Source: Chitinophaga niabensis (GTDB taxonomy: Bacteria > Bacteroidota > Bacteroidia > Chitinophagales > Chitinophagaceae). From it: 64,000 nucleotides of DNA. The notes beneath the pieces are model-generated. The model was given only the letters and a program-made list of their open reading frames with translations, searched no databases and had not been told where the DNA came from. The position numbers and the translations under genes were made by a program. Shown here piece by piece: positions 1 to 8,026 of the stretch. Position 1 is the first letter of the stretch. Every line of letters begins with the position of its first letter. The stretch is from contig NZ_CP154260.1 in the NCBI RefSeq assembly GCF_039545795.1, positions 6,391,001 to 6,455,000 on the forward strand, written 5' to 3'.

Positions 1-2
1 GG

Positions 3-221
3 TTAAATGAGATAACAAGGGAGGCAATTGGTAAAACCATTACAGATATGATCCGTGCGAGGTTGATCCTGGAGGCCAAGCGGCAACTGGCATTTAGCCA
101 CAGGAGCGTAAAAGAGATCTGTTATGAACTGGGGTTTGAGGATCCGGCTTATTTCAGCCGCTTTTTCCGGCAGCATACTTCCACCTCTCCCCATGAGTTC
201 AGGGACACAATGTTCAAATAG
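3..221 (+). CDS. AraC-family transcriptional regulator, C-terminal fragment
   Basis: The reading frame is open from the window edge, and its last 72 codons form the second half of an AraC/XylS DNA-binding domain. The helix around RLILEAKRQLAFSHRSVKEI is followed by the family hallmark CYELGFEDPAYFSRFFRQHT, and then by the usual SPHEFR end. In this family the segment holds the second helix-turn-helix, which contacts the promoter DNA. The effector-binding part lies outside the window, so its regulon cannot be guessed. Two intrinsic terminators follow at 309 and 361. A weak possible echo of the gene end (TGTTCAAATAG, then TGTCCAAACATAG 30 bp later) is noted under findings. Confidence 0.9.
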   Translation, partial: LNEITREAIGKTITDMIRARLILEAKRQLAFSHRSVKEICYELGFEDPAYFSRFFRQHTSTSPHEFRDTMFK

Positions 222-308
222 TACCAGCCAATCGTCTGTTTGTCCAAACATAGCGCCTAAATGGTCACTACTTTTACATCTCGTTAAAAGGAAACCAAGC
301 TTTTAGGG

Positions 309-332
309 CGCGTTTATCAAACGCGTTTTTTA
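309..332 (+). terminator. Intrinsic terminator after the AraC gene
   Basis: A 7-bp perfect stem (CGCGTTT, loop ATC, AAACGCG) is followed by a T-run. It fits rightward transcription only, because the other side lacks a T-run. Confidence 0.75.
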
Positions 333-360
333 TTTAAAAAGGAAAGGAAAGTAAGAGAAT

Positions 361-390
361 CCGCCCTGTTTTGTACTGGGCGGTTTTTTT
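361..390 (+). terminator. Second intrinsic terminator
   Basis: The stem CCGCCC/GGGCGG with an 11-nt loop is followed by seven T residues. It sits about 50 bp after the first terminator and has the same orientation, so the AraC unit seems to end with two terminators in series. No gene lies between them. Confidence 0.75.
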
Positions 391-497
391 ATGAGGTGAT
401 GCCATACTGCTTTGTGTATGGGGGATTTCTATTACGGAGGCAGCCTGCTGTTAGTTATGCCTGGGCGGTTTATGGCAGTAATCTGTTCACAATGAAA

Positions 498-547
498 TAA
501 TAATCACCAGGCCTTTTTAAATGCGCCCGATCAATTACCAGTCCTTT
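498..547 (-). repeat. Imperfect tandem copy of the batC 3' end
   Basis: Read on the minus strand, the gene end AAAAGGACTGGTAATT (stop TAA) recurs 31 bp downstream as AAAAGGCCTGGTGATT. Fourteen of these 16 positions match. Translated in the matching register, EKDW-stop becomes KKAW-stop, with TAA changed to TGA. It belongs to the series of 3'-end duplications described in the findings. Confidence 0.6.
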
Positions 548-1284
548 TCCACTGTTCCCGGGCTGGCCTTCACTTTCTTCATTTTATCTTCCTGCAGTTT
601 CTTTTCCTGCTGTGCCAGGGCCTGCAGCAAACGTTTTGCTTCTTCCGGCGTTAGTTTACTGGGTTTAGGCTGAGGTTGCTGCTGTTGTTCTTTTTCCTGT
701 TGCTTTTTCTCCTGCTCCTTCTTCTCCTGTTCTTTTTTATCCTGGTCCTTCTTCTGGTCGTCTTTATTTTCTTTATTCTCTTTCTGCTTGTCTTTCTGTT
801 TGTCCTTATTATCTTTTTTATCGTCTCCGCCGCCTTCCTGCTGTTGCTTCTTCAGCATGGCCTGTGCGTAAGCAAGGTTATAACGGGCCTGTTCATCAGC
901 CGGGTTGGCTTTCAGGGCATTTTTATAACTCTTGATGCTTTCCTCCCACTTTTTGTCTTCCATGAATGTGTTGCCGATGTTGTAATTGGCGTCCGCTTTC
1001 ACTTCTTTCTTTCCACCTACCTTTAAGGTATTGGCATATTGTGCGCGGGCAGCATCAAACCTTTTTTGTTCGTATAAAGAGTTGCCGAGGTTGTAGTTCC
1101 CTTCAACCGATTTATTATTTCTCTCCAGCGCTTTTTTATAGCTGGCTTCCGCATCAGCGTATTGCTGCTTTTTATATTGATCGTTCCCTTTACGGATCAG
1201 TTTATTGGTGCCTTCCTGAGCAAATGTTGCCCCTGTGCTGAATAAAAGCACGGCAACTGCTATATGAAAAAAGTGCTGTTTCAT
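535..1284 (-). CDS. batC: BatC-like TPR protein of the Bat (aerotolerance) cluster
   Basis: This is a 249-residue exported protein. Residues 1-22 form a signal peptide ending TFA. Residues 25-145 hold about three tetratricopeptide repeats (NDQYKKQQYADAEASYKKAL, then GNYNLGNSLYEQKRFDAARA and further). Residues 150-210 are a low-complexity Lys/Glu/Gln/Asp tract, followed by a short conserved-looking tail ending VEKDW. The start codon overlaps the batB stop by 4 bp, so the two are translationally coupled. Bat proteins form a periplasmic or membrane complex linked to oxygen tolerance in Bacteroides and to virulence in other bacteria; TPRs would mediate the contacts. The name rests on position after batB as well as on the repeats, since TPR and K/E-rich sequence alone are not diagnostic. 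batD and batE do not follow. Confidence 0.75.
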   Translation of the reverse strand: MKQHFFHIAVAVLLFSTGATFAQEGTNKLIRKGNDQYKKQQYADAEASYKKALERNNKSVEGNYNLGNSLYEQKRFDAARAQYANTLKVGGKKEVKADANYNIGNTFMEDKKWEESIKSYKNALKANPADEQARYNLAYAQAMLKKQQQEGGGDDKKDNKDKQKDKQKENKENKDDQKKDQDKKEQEKKEQEKKQQEKEQQQQPQPKPSKLTPEEAKRLLQALAQQEKKLQEDKMKKVKASPGTVEKDW

Positions 1285-2318
1285 TTGGCTTGCGCAGTTT
1301 TAAGTCCGGGCAGTTCTTCTGCTTTTTTCTTTTTGCCTTCCGGTATAAAGAATTCCAGCAGGATCAGGACGAGGCTGATGCCCAGGAAATATTGAAAGTA
1401 GCTGTTATAATCGGTGAACACATTTTCTCCAAATTCTTTCTGCTCCATCCTGTCTATTTTGGTAGCCAGGGCGTCCACCACTTCATCTGTATTGTTCATC
1501 ATGTGGAGGTACATTCCCTTTCCTTCAGCAGCAAGGGATTTAAGCGCATCTTCATTCAGTTTGGAGATCACGGTATTACCTTCACGGTCTTTTTTAACAC
1601 CACCGTTTTCAGGGTCTGGCAATGGAGATCCTGTAGGGGAACCAATACCCACGGTATTGATCACCACACCATTTTCCAAGGCCTTCCTGGCTTCGGCGAT
1701 AGCGCCTTCATTATGATCTTCCCCATCAGAAATAATAATGAGGGCTTTGTGTTTGCGTTCTTTTTTATTGAAAGCCTCATCGCTTACACGGATGGCTTCG
1801 TTTATTTCAGTGCCCTGTTTGGGAATGAGGTCAGGAGAAATACTGCCCAGGTACATCCGTGCAGCAGAATAATCTATTGTCAGTGGCATTTGCAGATATG
1901 CATTCCCGGCAAACACCACAATCCCCACGCGGTCGTTATCCAACTTCTCCATGAGTTTGATCACCAGTTGTTTAGCACGGGTAAGCCTGTCCGGCTTGGC
2001 ATCCGTGGCCAGCATGCTTTTGCTCACATCCAGTGCAATGATCACATCCACCCCTTTGCGGGTGATCTTTTCAACACGGCTCCCCTTCTGGAGGTTGGCC
2101 AGGCCTATCACGCCAAAGAAGAATGCAATGAAAAGCAATAGGAATTTGACTGTAAACAGGCGGCGGGAATAGCCACTGAAGAGCTTTTCCACCATTACGG
2201 GATCACCTAAACGGCGTACAGACCTGCGTTTCCACCAGGTAACCCAGGCAAAAGCCAGAACCAGTACTATCAGGAGCACAAATGCCCAGAGGTATTCTGT
2301 ATGTTGAAATCTTAACAT
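1281..2318 (-). CDS. batB: BatB-like membrane-anchored von Willebrand factor A protein
   Basis: The 345-residue protein has membrane segments near residues 9-27, 58-77 and 310-325 that enclose a VWA domain. The metal-ion-dependent adhesion site is visible: DVSKS near residue 96, a Thr in KQGTEINEA, and ISDGEDH. This is the BatA/BatB layout, in which the VWA domain sits in the periplasm and binds a partner through the metal ion. The family also resembles the VWA proteins that work with MoxR ATPases, but no moxR gene is in the window. A promoter is visible at 2360-2390, and a G+C-rich hairpin lies at the very start of the predicted transcript. batA does not precede it; a beta-lactamase gene does. 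Confidence 0.85.
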   Translation of the reverse strand: MLRFQHTEYLWAFVLLIVLVLAFAWVTWWKRRSVRRLGDPVMVEKLFSGYSRRLFTVKFLLLFIAFFFGVIGLANLQKGSRVEKITRKGVDVIIALDVSKSMLATDAKPDRLTRAKQLVIKLMEKLDNDRVGIVVFAGNAYLQMPLTIDYSAARMYLGSISPDLIPKQGTEINEAIRVSDEAFNKKERKHKALIIISDGEDHNEGAIAEARKALENGVVINTVGIGSPTGSPLPDPENGGVKKDREGNTVISKLNEDALKSLAAEGKGMYLHMMNNTDEVVDALATKIDRMEQKEFGENVFTDYNSYFQYFLGISLVLILLEFFIPEGKKKKAEELPGLKTAQAK

Positions 2319-2333
2319 GGTTAAAATAACTTA

Positions 2334-2351
2334 CCCCGGTCATTGCCGGGG
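2334..2351 (-). promoter_or_regulatory. Hairpin at the predicted 5' end of the batB transcript
   Basis: CCCCGG and CCGGGG form a perfect 6-bp stem with a 6-nt loop, 16 bp upstream of the batB ATG. It lies immediately after the -7 element at 2360-2367, so it would form at the first nucleotides of the mRNA. The surrounding sequence lacks the T-run expected of a terminator for the upstream gene. Confidence 0.5.
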
Positions 2352-2359
2352 CAAGTAGT

Positions 2360-2390
2360 CAAAAATAATTTTTTTATAACGTATTACAAG
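2360..2390 (-). promoter_or_regulatory. Bacteroidota-type promoter for batB
   Basis: On the minus strand there is TATTTTTG (2367-2360), an exact match to TAnnTTTG, preceded after a 19-bp spacer by CTTG (2390-2387), close to the -33 TTTG. Spacing and elements fit the housekeeping sigma factor of this phylum. Confidence 0.6.
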
Positions 2391-2429
2391 GATGTTATAA
2401 AAGGATTTAGGAGTTTTTTAACAGGGCCT

Positions 2430-3206
2430 TTATTTTTTGCCTTCAAAAAAACCTTCTTCCTTCAGGATGTTTCGGAGTATTTCCATCCTTACTTTGCGGA
2501 TATCCAGGCTCTTATCTTCTGTTTCAAAGTTCAGCACAAAGAAACAGGGGTGTTTGTTTTCCTCGATCCAGCCGGCGATCCAGGCAATGTTCTTAGCTCC
2601 TGATGTGCCCAGGCCGGTTTTATAGGCCAGTTTATATTTAGGCGTTACTTCCTGCAGCATTACTGCACTCACCAGTTCCTGTACCCTCTGCTGGAAGGGG
2701 AGTTGATTGAAATACAATTGTTTTACAAAACCCAGTTCCTCATCAGGGGATATTTGCAGGGAATTATCCAGCCAGAAAGAATCTATGCGGCTGATCTTGC
2801 GATTACCATATTGTACAGAATCCAGCCAGCGCTGCATGGTATCTTTTCCGATGCGGCGGGCTACTTCCTGGTAATAGGGAACGGAAGAAGCTCTGAAAGC
2901 CTCTGCCATAGTGAGCTGAACACTATCCAATTGTATAACCATGCTGGTATCACTGATCACACCGGTTTGCAGTCCTACCAGGGAATTGAAGATTTTAAAA
3001 GTGGAGGCCGGCAGGAAGCGTTCCTTAGCACGGTCAATATTGTAGACTTTGAAAGTACCCTGGCCATTGTCGAACAGCATAAAGCAGCCTTCCAGCTTGT
3101 GTTGTGTAAAATATTTCTCCCAGCTTTTGACATCTTCCACATTGTTAGGGGAGCAGGCACTGAGCCATAAGGTAGCAGAAAGCAATAGCAGGCCGAACGT
3201 TTTCAT
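2430..3206 (-). CDS. Class D (OXA-type) beta-lactamase, lipoprotein
   Basis: All class D motifs are present in order: STFK (68-71, nucleophile Ser and carboxylated Lys), SSV (107-109, the S-x-V motif), YGN (133-135), FWL with Trp145, and KTG (196-198). The 258-residue length fits the OXA family. The N-terminus has a lipobox (LWLSAC, Cys18), so the mature enzyme should be a lipid-anchored envelope protein rather than freely soluble. Related domains also occur in BlaR1 sensors, but there is no sensor membrane part here. It probably opens beta-lactam rings by acyl-enzyme hydrolysis, although divergent members have weak activity. The gene sits between kbl and batB on the same strand, with the kbl terminator upstream, so it is probably transcribed on its own. 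Confidence 0.85.
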   Translation of the reverse strand: MKTFGLLLLSATLWLSACSPNNVEDVKSWEKYFTQHKLEGCFMLFDNGQGTFKVYNIDRAKERFLPASTFKIFNSLVGLQTGVISDTSMVIQLDSVQLTMAEAFRASSVPYYQEVARRIGKDTMQRWLDSVQYGNRKISRIDSFWLDNSLQISPDEELGFVKQLYFNQLPFQQRVQELVSAVMLQEVTPKYKLAYKTGLGTSGAKNIAWIAGWIEENKHPCFFVLNFETEDKSLDIRKVRMEILRNILKEEGFFEGKK

Positions 3207-3250
3207 CTGTTTCTGTTTTTAAGTCCTGCAAAAGTAAGCGATGAAGGGAA

Positions 3251-3281
3251 TAAAAAAAGGCCCCGATCAGATCGGAGCCTT
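3251..3281 (-). terminator. Intrinsic terminator after kbl
   Basis: On the minus strand a stem pairs GGCTCCGATC with GATCGGGGCC around a one-base centre and is followed by a run of seven T. It lies just after the kbl stop codon. Confidence 0.8.
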
Positions 3282-3297
3282 TTCTGTTCAATAAATC

Positions 3298-4500
3298 TTA
3301 TATGGCCACAGGTTCTTTGATAACACCGAGTTCCCGTCCGATCTTGGTGAAGGCGGTAATCGCTTTGTCGAGATGTTCCTGGCTGTGTGCTGCGCTGAGC
3401 TGCACACGGATCCGGGCCTGGCCTTTTGGCACCACGGGGTAGAAGAATCCGATCACATAAATGCCTTCCTGTAAAAGTTTGTCGGCAAACTCTTTACTGA
3501 GTTTGGCATCGTAGAGCATTACCGGAACGATCGGGTGATCGCCTGGTTTGATGTCGAAGCCTGCTGCCGTCATTTTTTCACGGAAGTATTTAGTGTTGAA
3601 CTCCAGTTTGTCCCTCAGTTCAGTGGTTTCGCTGAGCATATCCAATACAGCAATGGAGGCGCCAACAATACTGGGGGCTACGGAATTAGAGAAGAGATAT
3701 GGCCGGCTGCGCTGACGCAGCATATCTACCATTTCTTTGCTGCCGCTGGTAAAACCTCCGGATGCTCCACCCAAAGCTTTACCCAGTGTGCCTGTGATAA
3801 TATCCACACGGCCCATCACACCACGGTATTCATGTGTGCCACGGCCGGTTTTGCCAAGGAAACCGGAAGAATGGCTTTCGTCTGACATCACAATGGCATT
3901 ATATTTATCGGCGAGGTCGCAGATCTTATCTAATTGTGCAATGGTACCGTCCATGCTGAAAGAGCCATCCGTAACGATCACACGGCTGCGCGCTCCCTGG
4001 GATTCCTGCAGTTTTGCTTCCAGGTCTGCCATGTTATTATGTTCATAACGGAAACGCTGCGCTTTACAGAGGCGTACCCCGTCAATAATGGAAGCATGGT
4101 TCAAAGCATCGGAAATGATGGCATCCTGTTCTGAGAACAGGGGTTCAAACACCCCGCCGTTTGCATCAAAAGCTGCTACATAGAGGATGGTATCTTCTGT
4201 GCCCAGGAATTTGGAGATCTTTTCTTCCAGTTCCCGGTGAATATCCTGGGTACCGCAAATGAAACGTACACTGCTCATCCCGTAACCATGTGTGTCTATC
4301 GCTTTTTTGGCGGCAGACACTACTTTAGGGTGGGATGAGAGGCCAAGATAGTTGTTGGCGCAAAGGTTAATAACAGTTTTGCCGCCCACCTTAATCTCGG
4401 CGCCCTGCTCGGAAGTAATGATCCGCTCGTTCTTGAACAGGCCGGCGGTTTGTATTTCATCCAGCTCCTGTTGTAATCGTTTGATGAAATTTTGGTTCAT
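3298..4500 (-). CDS. kbl: Glycine C-acetyltransferase (2-amino-3-ketobutyrate CoA ligase)
   Basis: A 400-residue PLP enzyme of the alpha-oxoamine synthase family. It cleaves 2-amino-3-ketobutyrate with CoA to glycine and acetyl-CoA, the second step of threonine breakdown. Visible features are [13 protein letters not shown] near residue 46, His135 in DALNHAS (stacks on PLP), [10 protein letters not shown] with Asp207 (PLP nitrogen), and the Schiff-base Lys241 in [10 protein letters not shown]. The [10 protein letters not shown] end is typical of Kbl rather than of KBL-like serine palmitoyltransferase or BioF, though these relatives are close. Threonine dehydrogenase (tdh) is not adjacent. The unit is monocistronic, with its own promoter-like site at 4529-4536 and a terminator. 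Confidence 0.95.
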   Translation of the reverse strand: MNQNFIKRLQQELDEIQTAGLFKNERIITSEQGAEIKVGGKTVINLCANNYLGLSSHPKVVSAAKKAIDTHGYGMSSVRFICGTQDIHRELEEKISKFLGTEDTILYVAAFDANGGVFEPLFSEQDAIISDALNHASIIDGVRLCKAQRFRYEHNNMADLEAKLQESQGARSRVIVTDGSFSMDGTIAQLDKICDLADKYNAIVMSDESHSSGFLGKTGRGTHEYRGVMGRVDIITGTLGKALGGASGGFTSGSKEMVDMLRQRSRPYLFSNSVAPSIVGASIAVLDMLSETTELRDKLEFNTKYFREKMTAAGFDIKPGDHPIVPVMLYDAKLSKEFADKLLQEGIYVIGFFYPVVPKGQARIRVQLSAAHSQEHLDKAITAFTKIGRELGVIKEPVAI

Positions 4501-4944
4501 GTTAGCGAGTGTTTTTAGCTGTACCTAACAAAGTTAGGGGTTTAAATGTATCTAGTAATTCAGCGGTAAAAAGGGGGAATCTCCGCAATGATAAAAAGTT
4601 TGACCGATGTGTAACATTTATCAGTCGCCCAGCGTCATACAATTATCATAGACGGTAAAATATGACGAAAGGTACTGTACGCTCACTGATCCGTTGGATA
4701 CCCCTGACCTGCTTTGGATTGCTGATAATGGCCGTAGTGGCTATTACAGCGTTTTCGCCCGGTTTAGGGACCCCTTGGGAGAATGGCGAAGGCCACTCTG
4801 CCCTGGAGGTTATCAGAAGGCTGCCAATAGTGGAAATATTGTCATGGAGCTGGCTATAAAAGGGCTTTTTTGCTTTCCGGAGCTCCGGGAAGGAGCACTT
4901 TAAACAAAATGTCGGAAATTCGCACTCAAAAGCCATAGCGCCGG
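4501..4944. other. Divergent gap of 444 bp with a doubtful small ORF
   Basis: The gap between kbl and the ECF sigma gene carries the kbl promoter. An ATG-started ORF of 65 codons at 4662-4859 (plus) has one hydrophobic segment (IPLTCFGLLIMAVVAITAF) and a tail with no recognisable domain. A second frame is also open (4694-4903), so codon evidence does not favour either. At 4877-4888 there is a perfect 12-bp palindrome, CCGGAGCTCCGG, about 60 bp upstream of the sigma gene; it could be an operator or a structured leader. I would not annotate the small ORF without homologues. Confidence 0.35.
4529..4536 (-). promoter_or_regulatory. Candidate -7 element for kbl
   Basis: The minus strand reads TAACTTTG, an exact TAnnTTTG match, about 29 bp upstream of the kbl ATG. 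No good -33 TTTG is seen 19 bp further up. Confidence 0.4.
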
Positions 4945-5430
4945 ATGACGGAAAAGGAGTACAACAAATGCGTAGATCTGTATAGCGATAACCTCTTCCG
5001 GTTCATTGTCAAAAATCTTGAGCACACGGAAGATGCCCGGGATGTAGTACAGAACGCGTTTGAAATATTATGGAAACATTGCAGTGATGTGCCTTTTGAG
5101 AAGGCCAAGAGCTATTTGTTTACCGTAGCGTACCATAATATGATAGATCATGTGCGGAAAGTGAAGCGGATCACGCTGGTGGAGGAATTCAAAGAAGAAG
5201 CAAAGGTTTCTGAACAAAAGATACATAATGCCCGTAGTATCATAGAAAAAGCGCTGGACCGGCTAAGTGATGTACAGCGTTCCCTGATCCTGCTAAAAGA
5301 TTATGAGGGATACAGCTACGAGGAGATTGGAGAAATTATGCACTTAAACCCTTCACAGGTAAAGGTTTATCTGCACCGCGCAAGGGCGCATCTGAAGGAA
5401 TACCTGGTTAAGATGGAAAACGTGATTTAG
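4945..5430 (+). CDS. ECF-type RNA polymerase sigma-70 factor
   Basis: This 161-residue protein has region 2 at about residues 10-78 (LYSDNLFRFIVKNLEHTEDA, DVVQNAFEILWKH, AYHNMIDHVRKVKR) and region 4 at about 105-155 (LSDVQRSLILLKDYEGYSYE, then EIGEIMHLNPSQVKVYLHRA). The length and the lack of region 3 place it in the extracytoplasmic-function group, which reads out envelope or stress signals. The next gene, 27 bp downstream, is a membrane protein that looks like its anti-sigma factor. After it comes a beta-barrel protein that may be the sensor or a target. Confidence 0.92.
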   Translation: MTEKEYNKCVDLYSDNLFRFIVKNLEHTEDARDVVQNAFEILWKHCSDVPFEKAKSYLFTVAYHNMIDHVRKVKRITLVEEFKEEAKVSEQKIHNARSIIEKALDRLSDVQRSLILLKDYEGYSYEEIGEIMHLNPSQVKVYLHRARAHLKEYLVKMENVI

Positions 5431-5457
5431 GTAAAAGGTATTCAAAATCAGCATTTT

Positions 5458-6507
5458 ATGTCAACAGACATCAACATATCAAACTACGAAGATTACCTCT
5501 ACAGTTATGTAGACGGTGAACTGCAGGCCGAAGAGGTGCTGGCACTGGAAAACTTCCTGGAGAAGTACCCCCAGTTCCGGGCAGAACTGGAAATTTTATT
5601 GTCCACCCGCCTTCAGCCGGAAGCCATTGTGTTCGATAGCAAAGCTTCTCTTTACCGTGGTAGTGAAATAAGCCTGCAGAATTACGAAAGCCATCTCTTA
5701 AGTTATATAGATGGGGAGTTGAATCAGCAGGAAAAGGATGCTTTTGAACAATTTGTTTCCAGGCACCCGGCTGTAGAAAAGGACTTAAAGGTATGGCAGG
5801 CCACTAAATTACAGGCAGATACCGCAGTACGTTTTGAGAACAAGTCTGTACTGTACCGCAAAACCAGCCACCGCACAGTGATCCGCCCTGCCTACTGGTG
5901 GGGAGCAGCAGCAGCTGTTATGGCCGGGGCATTATTCTTCATTACATTATCAGATGCAACAAAAACAGACGTAGCAGCCGTTAAACAAACGGGAACACAA
6001 AAAACGCCGCCAGCAGCTGTGGAAACAACTACGGAACCCGTAATTGCGGCTACAGTTCCAAGAGAAACGCCTAAAGAAACACCACAGGCAGCTAAGCAGG
6101 AAAAAGTGCTGGAAAAAACAACGGCAAACACAACTCCGGCAAAAGCGCCCGTTCTGGCAGCCGCAAACACAGCCAGGGCAACTATAAGTAAAGCTCCGGC
6201 TGCAAACACTGCCCCGGCTGCGAACAAAACAATAGACCTTACAAACGTTCCAACAGAACAGCACGATAATAATGCAGTAATTGCAGCAGACATCTCAAAA
6301 CAGTTGAAACAGATCCCGGGTAATGAGGTAGCAGTAAACCGCCCTTCCATAGAAGTAGGTACATCCGCTCCCCTGGCAACCCCGGCACCGGCAGCTGCTG
6401 AGCCCGGCGAGCTGATCATGTCCGTTACCGGTAACGGGCTGGAAAGCAAAGTGCTGGACAAGGTAACCAACGTGGCAAGGTTATTTGCCAAAAAGAGAAA
6501 TAAATAA
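5458..6507 (+). CDS. Putative anti-sigma factor with a duplicated cytoplasmic domain
   Basis: The 349-residue protein has two tandem copies of a ~58-residue unit before its membrane helix. Copy 1 (10-67) starts NYEDYLYSYVDGELQAEE and copy 2 (76-134) starts NYESHLLSYIDGELNQQE; both end in a K-x-x-LYR motif. The L-x-x-Y-x-DGEL core resembles the anti-sigma ZAS/zf-HC2 fold, but the zinc Cys/His residues are absent. A transmembrane segment lies at 146-164. The rest (165-349) is a Pro/Thr/Ala/Lys-rich periplasmic stretch with little structure and a short ordered-looking C-terminus. Position directly after the ECF gene supports the anti-sigma role, which is inference. The doubled domain is unusual and is discussed in the findings. 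Confidence 0.75.
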   Translation: MSTDINISNYEDYLYSYVDGELQAEEVLALENFLEKYPQFRAELEILLSTRLQPEAIVFDSKASLYRGSEISLQNYESHLLSYIDGELNQQEKDAFEQFVSRHPAVEKDLKVWQATKLQADTAVRFENKSVLYRKTSHRTVIRPAYWWGAAAAVMAGALFFITLSDATKTDVAAVKQTGTQKTPPAAVETTTEPVIAATVPRETPKETPQAAKQEKVLEKTTANTTPAKAPVLAAANTARATISKAPAANTAPAANKTIDLTNVPTEQHDNNAVIAADISKQLKQIPGNEVAVNRPSIEVGTSAPLATPAPAAAEPGELIMSVTGNGLESKVLDKVTNVARLFAKKRNK

Positions 6508-6532
6508 CGAACCGGTAAAACGGCACAGTCAT

Positions 6533-7456
6533 ATGAAGCAAAAATTTTTACTCACCATTCTTACAATGATCCTTGCAATGGGCAGCGCTTTTGCTCAGCA
6601 TGAATCTATAGATACCATACAGATCAAGGGTTTGGTTATTGTGAAGGGGAAAGACGCCAGAGGAAAAAGCATTTTCAGAGCTTACCAGGATACTGGGTAT
6701 GCCCGTCAGAAACTGAAAAAGAACCTCCATACCAAATGGCTGGTATTTGATGTGGGATTTAATAATTACAGGGACAAGAGTAATTATCCCGGCGCCATGG
6801 TAATGTCCCTCTACCCGCAGAACCAGCAACAATATTATCCCAATCTTTCTGCTGCGGATGGCAGTTATGACTATTCCGGCCTTGCACTCAATAAATTCGC
6901 GCCACGTAGTGCCAGTCAGCCATTAACACCTTCAGAGTTTAAACTCATCACTGGTAAATCGATCAATTTTAATATCTGGGTGTTGATGCAACGCCTGAAT
7001 ATTCATAAACATAAACTGAACCTTATCTATGCTTTAGGTGTAGAAATGAATAACTATCGGTTTGCCCGGAATATCACCTATGTAGCTGGTTATCCCACCA
7101 CTATCATCCGTGATTCAGTAGGGTTTTCCAAAAACAAGCTGTTTGCACAGTACCTGACCATCCCCGTGATGCTGAATTTTAACTCTAATCCTGCCCGTCC
7201 CGGCCGCTCTTTTGAAATGAGCCTGGGCTTTTCCGGCGGATATTTGCTCAAATCACGCACCAAACAAGTGAGTGCTGAAAGAGGCAAAGTGAGGCACACA
7301 GACGATTTCAGCCTGAATAAATGGCGTTTAGGCCTGACCGGTGAATTAGCATATGGTCCTATTAAACTATATAGTAACTTTGCCCTCACGCCCTTACATG
7401 ACTATGGACTGGAACAATATCCCTTTTCTGTAGGGTTCCGGTTCAACGGATTTTAA
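6533..7456 (+). CDS. Outer-membrane beta-barrel protein of the ECF operon
   Basis: The protein has 307 residues from the ATG at 6533. I chose this start because it begins directly with a signal peptide (MKQKFLLTILTMILAMGSAF, cleaved before QHESI), whereas the upstream extension would use a TTG inside the anti-sigma gene. The mature part has alternating hydrophobic strands with aromatic residues (WLVFDVGFNNYRD, FNIWVLMQRLNIHKH, IPVMLNFNSN, FSVGFRFNGF) and ends in Phe, as outer-membrane barrels do. It matches the general porin-like outer-membrane family of this phylum. It follows the anti-sigma gene by 25 bp, so sigma, anti-sigma and barrel form one operon. What the barrel senses or carries is unknown. 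Confidence 0.75.
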   Translation: MKQKFLLTILTMILAMGSAFAQHESIDTIQIKGLVIVKGKDARGKSIFRAYQDTGYARQKLKKNLHTKWLVFDVGFNNYRDKSNYPGAMVMSLYPQNQQQYYPNLSAADGSYDYSGLALNKFAPRSASQPLTPSEFKLITGKSINFNIWVLMQRLNIHKHKLNLIYALGVEMNNYRFARNITYVAGYPTTIIRDSVGFSKNKLFAQYLTIPVMLNFNSNPARPGRSFEMSLGFSGGYLLKSRTKQVSAERGKVRHTDDFSLNKWRLGLTGELAYGPIKLYSNFALTPLHDYGLEQYPFSVGFRFNGF

Positions 7457-7580
7457 TGAGCAAAAAGTAACGAGCATATTCTATTTATTTATTACCTGGA
7501 TGAATTTTGAAAGGCAGGGGGTAACATTCTCCTCATTTCCTTTATCCTATAAAACTGTACACAACCAAATCCAAAAAAGT

Positions 7581-7907
7581 ATGCGATCTATCCTGACGTT
7601 TGTAGCTGTAGTGATTTTCATCGTGTTCATGCATGCCACTAATCTAAGGTTACCGGAAAACCCCACACCCGTGGAAAACCTTGCTGCGTCCATCCCCGGC
7701 AGCAAAGCACAACTTCCTGTTCCTGAAGCCTCCGAAGCATTGGTATATCTCCCGGACAGCCTGTTCCAGTCTTACCGCGGAGATCACAACCTATATGTAA
7801 CAAACCATTACCATGTATTATATGTAAAAACAGATACCCTGTTTCTGACCACTCCCGGGCCTGTACACAACAGCCGTGTTTATGCAGGAAATATGATCTT
7901 AAGATAA
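7581..7907 (+). CDS. Small exported or membrane-anchored protein of unknown function
   Basis: The protein has 108 residues starting at the ATG at 7581, where a hydrophobic signal or anchor begins at once (SILTFVAVVIFIVFMHATN). An earlier in-frame ATG at 7500 would put 27 polar residues in front of it. The remainder is short, with DSLFQSYRGDHNLYVTNHYH and a C-terminal VYAGNMILR, and matches no family I recognise. It lies between the barrel gene and the M16 peptidase, each with separate leaders. Confidence 0.5.
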   Translation: MRSILTFVAVVIFIVFMHATNLRLPENPTPVENLAASIPGSKAQLPVPEASEALVYLPDSLFQSYRGDHNLYVTNHYHVLYVKTDTLFLTTPGPVHNSRVYAGNMILR

Positions 7908-7969
7908 TATCCCCCATCCCCAAATTCCTCCGCTCATCCTTTCGGGTGCAGAAAAATTACGTTCAGGCC

Positions 7970-8000
7970 GTTGAATGTCCTCTGGCATTTTTTATATTTG
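7970..8000 (+). promoter_or_regulatory. Promoter for the M16 peptidase gene
   Basis: GTTG at 7970-7973, a 19-bp spacer and TATATTTG at 7993-8000 match the Bacteroidota -33/-7 consensus. The start codon follows 26 bp after the -7 element. Confidence 0.65.
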
Positions 8001-8026
8001 GTATGATCAATTTTTAAACCAACTGT

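Larger units (their letters stand above)
222..534. other. Gap of 313 bp without a gene
   Basis: The gap holds the two rightward terminators (309-332 and 361-390) and, at its right end, the decayed copy of the batC 3' end (about 498-517). I see no terminator for the leftward batB-batC unit and no convincing ORF. Confidence 0.6.

Noticed and set aside
676..1026. Plus-strand ORF of 116 codons full of Leu/Phe/Val
   Set aside because: It is the shadow of the Lys/Glu/Gln-rich tract of the batC-like gene on the other strand.
1290..2141. Plus-strand ORF of 283 codons opposite batB
   Set aside because: batB has clear VWA motifs; the opposite frame has no domain and no start context.
4662..4859. 65-codon membrane ORF between kbl and the sigma gene
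   Set aside because: A second frame is equally open there, there is no domain, and nothing argues for translation; it is described only in the gap entry.
5892..6491. Minus-strand ORF of 199 codons rich in Ala/Val/Thr
   Set aside because: It is antisense to the Pro/Ala/Thr-rich tail of the anti-sigma gene; the low-complexity composition explains the open frame.
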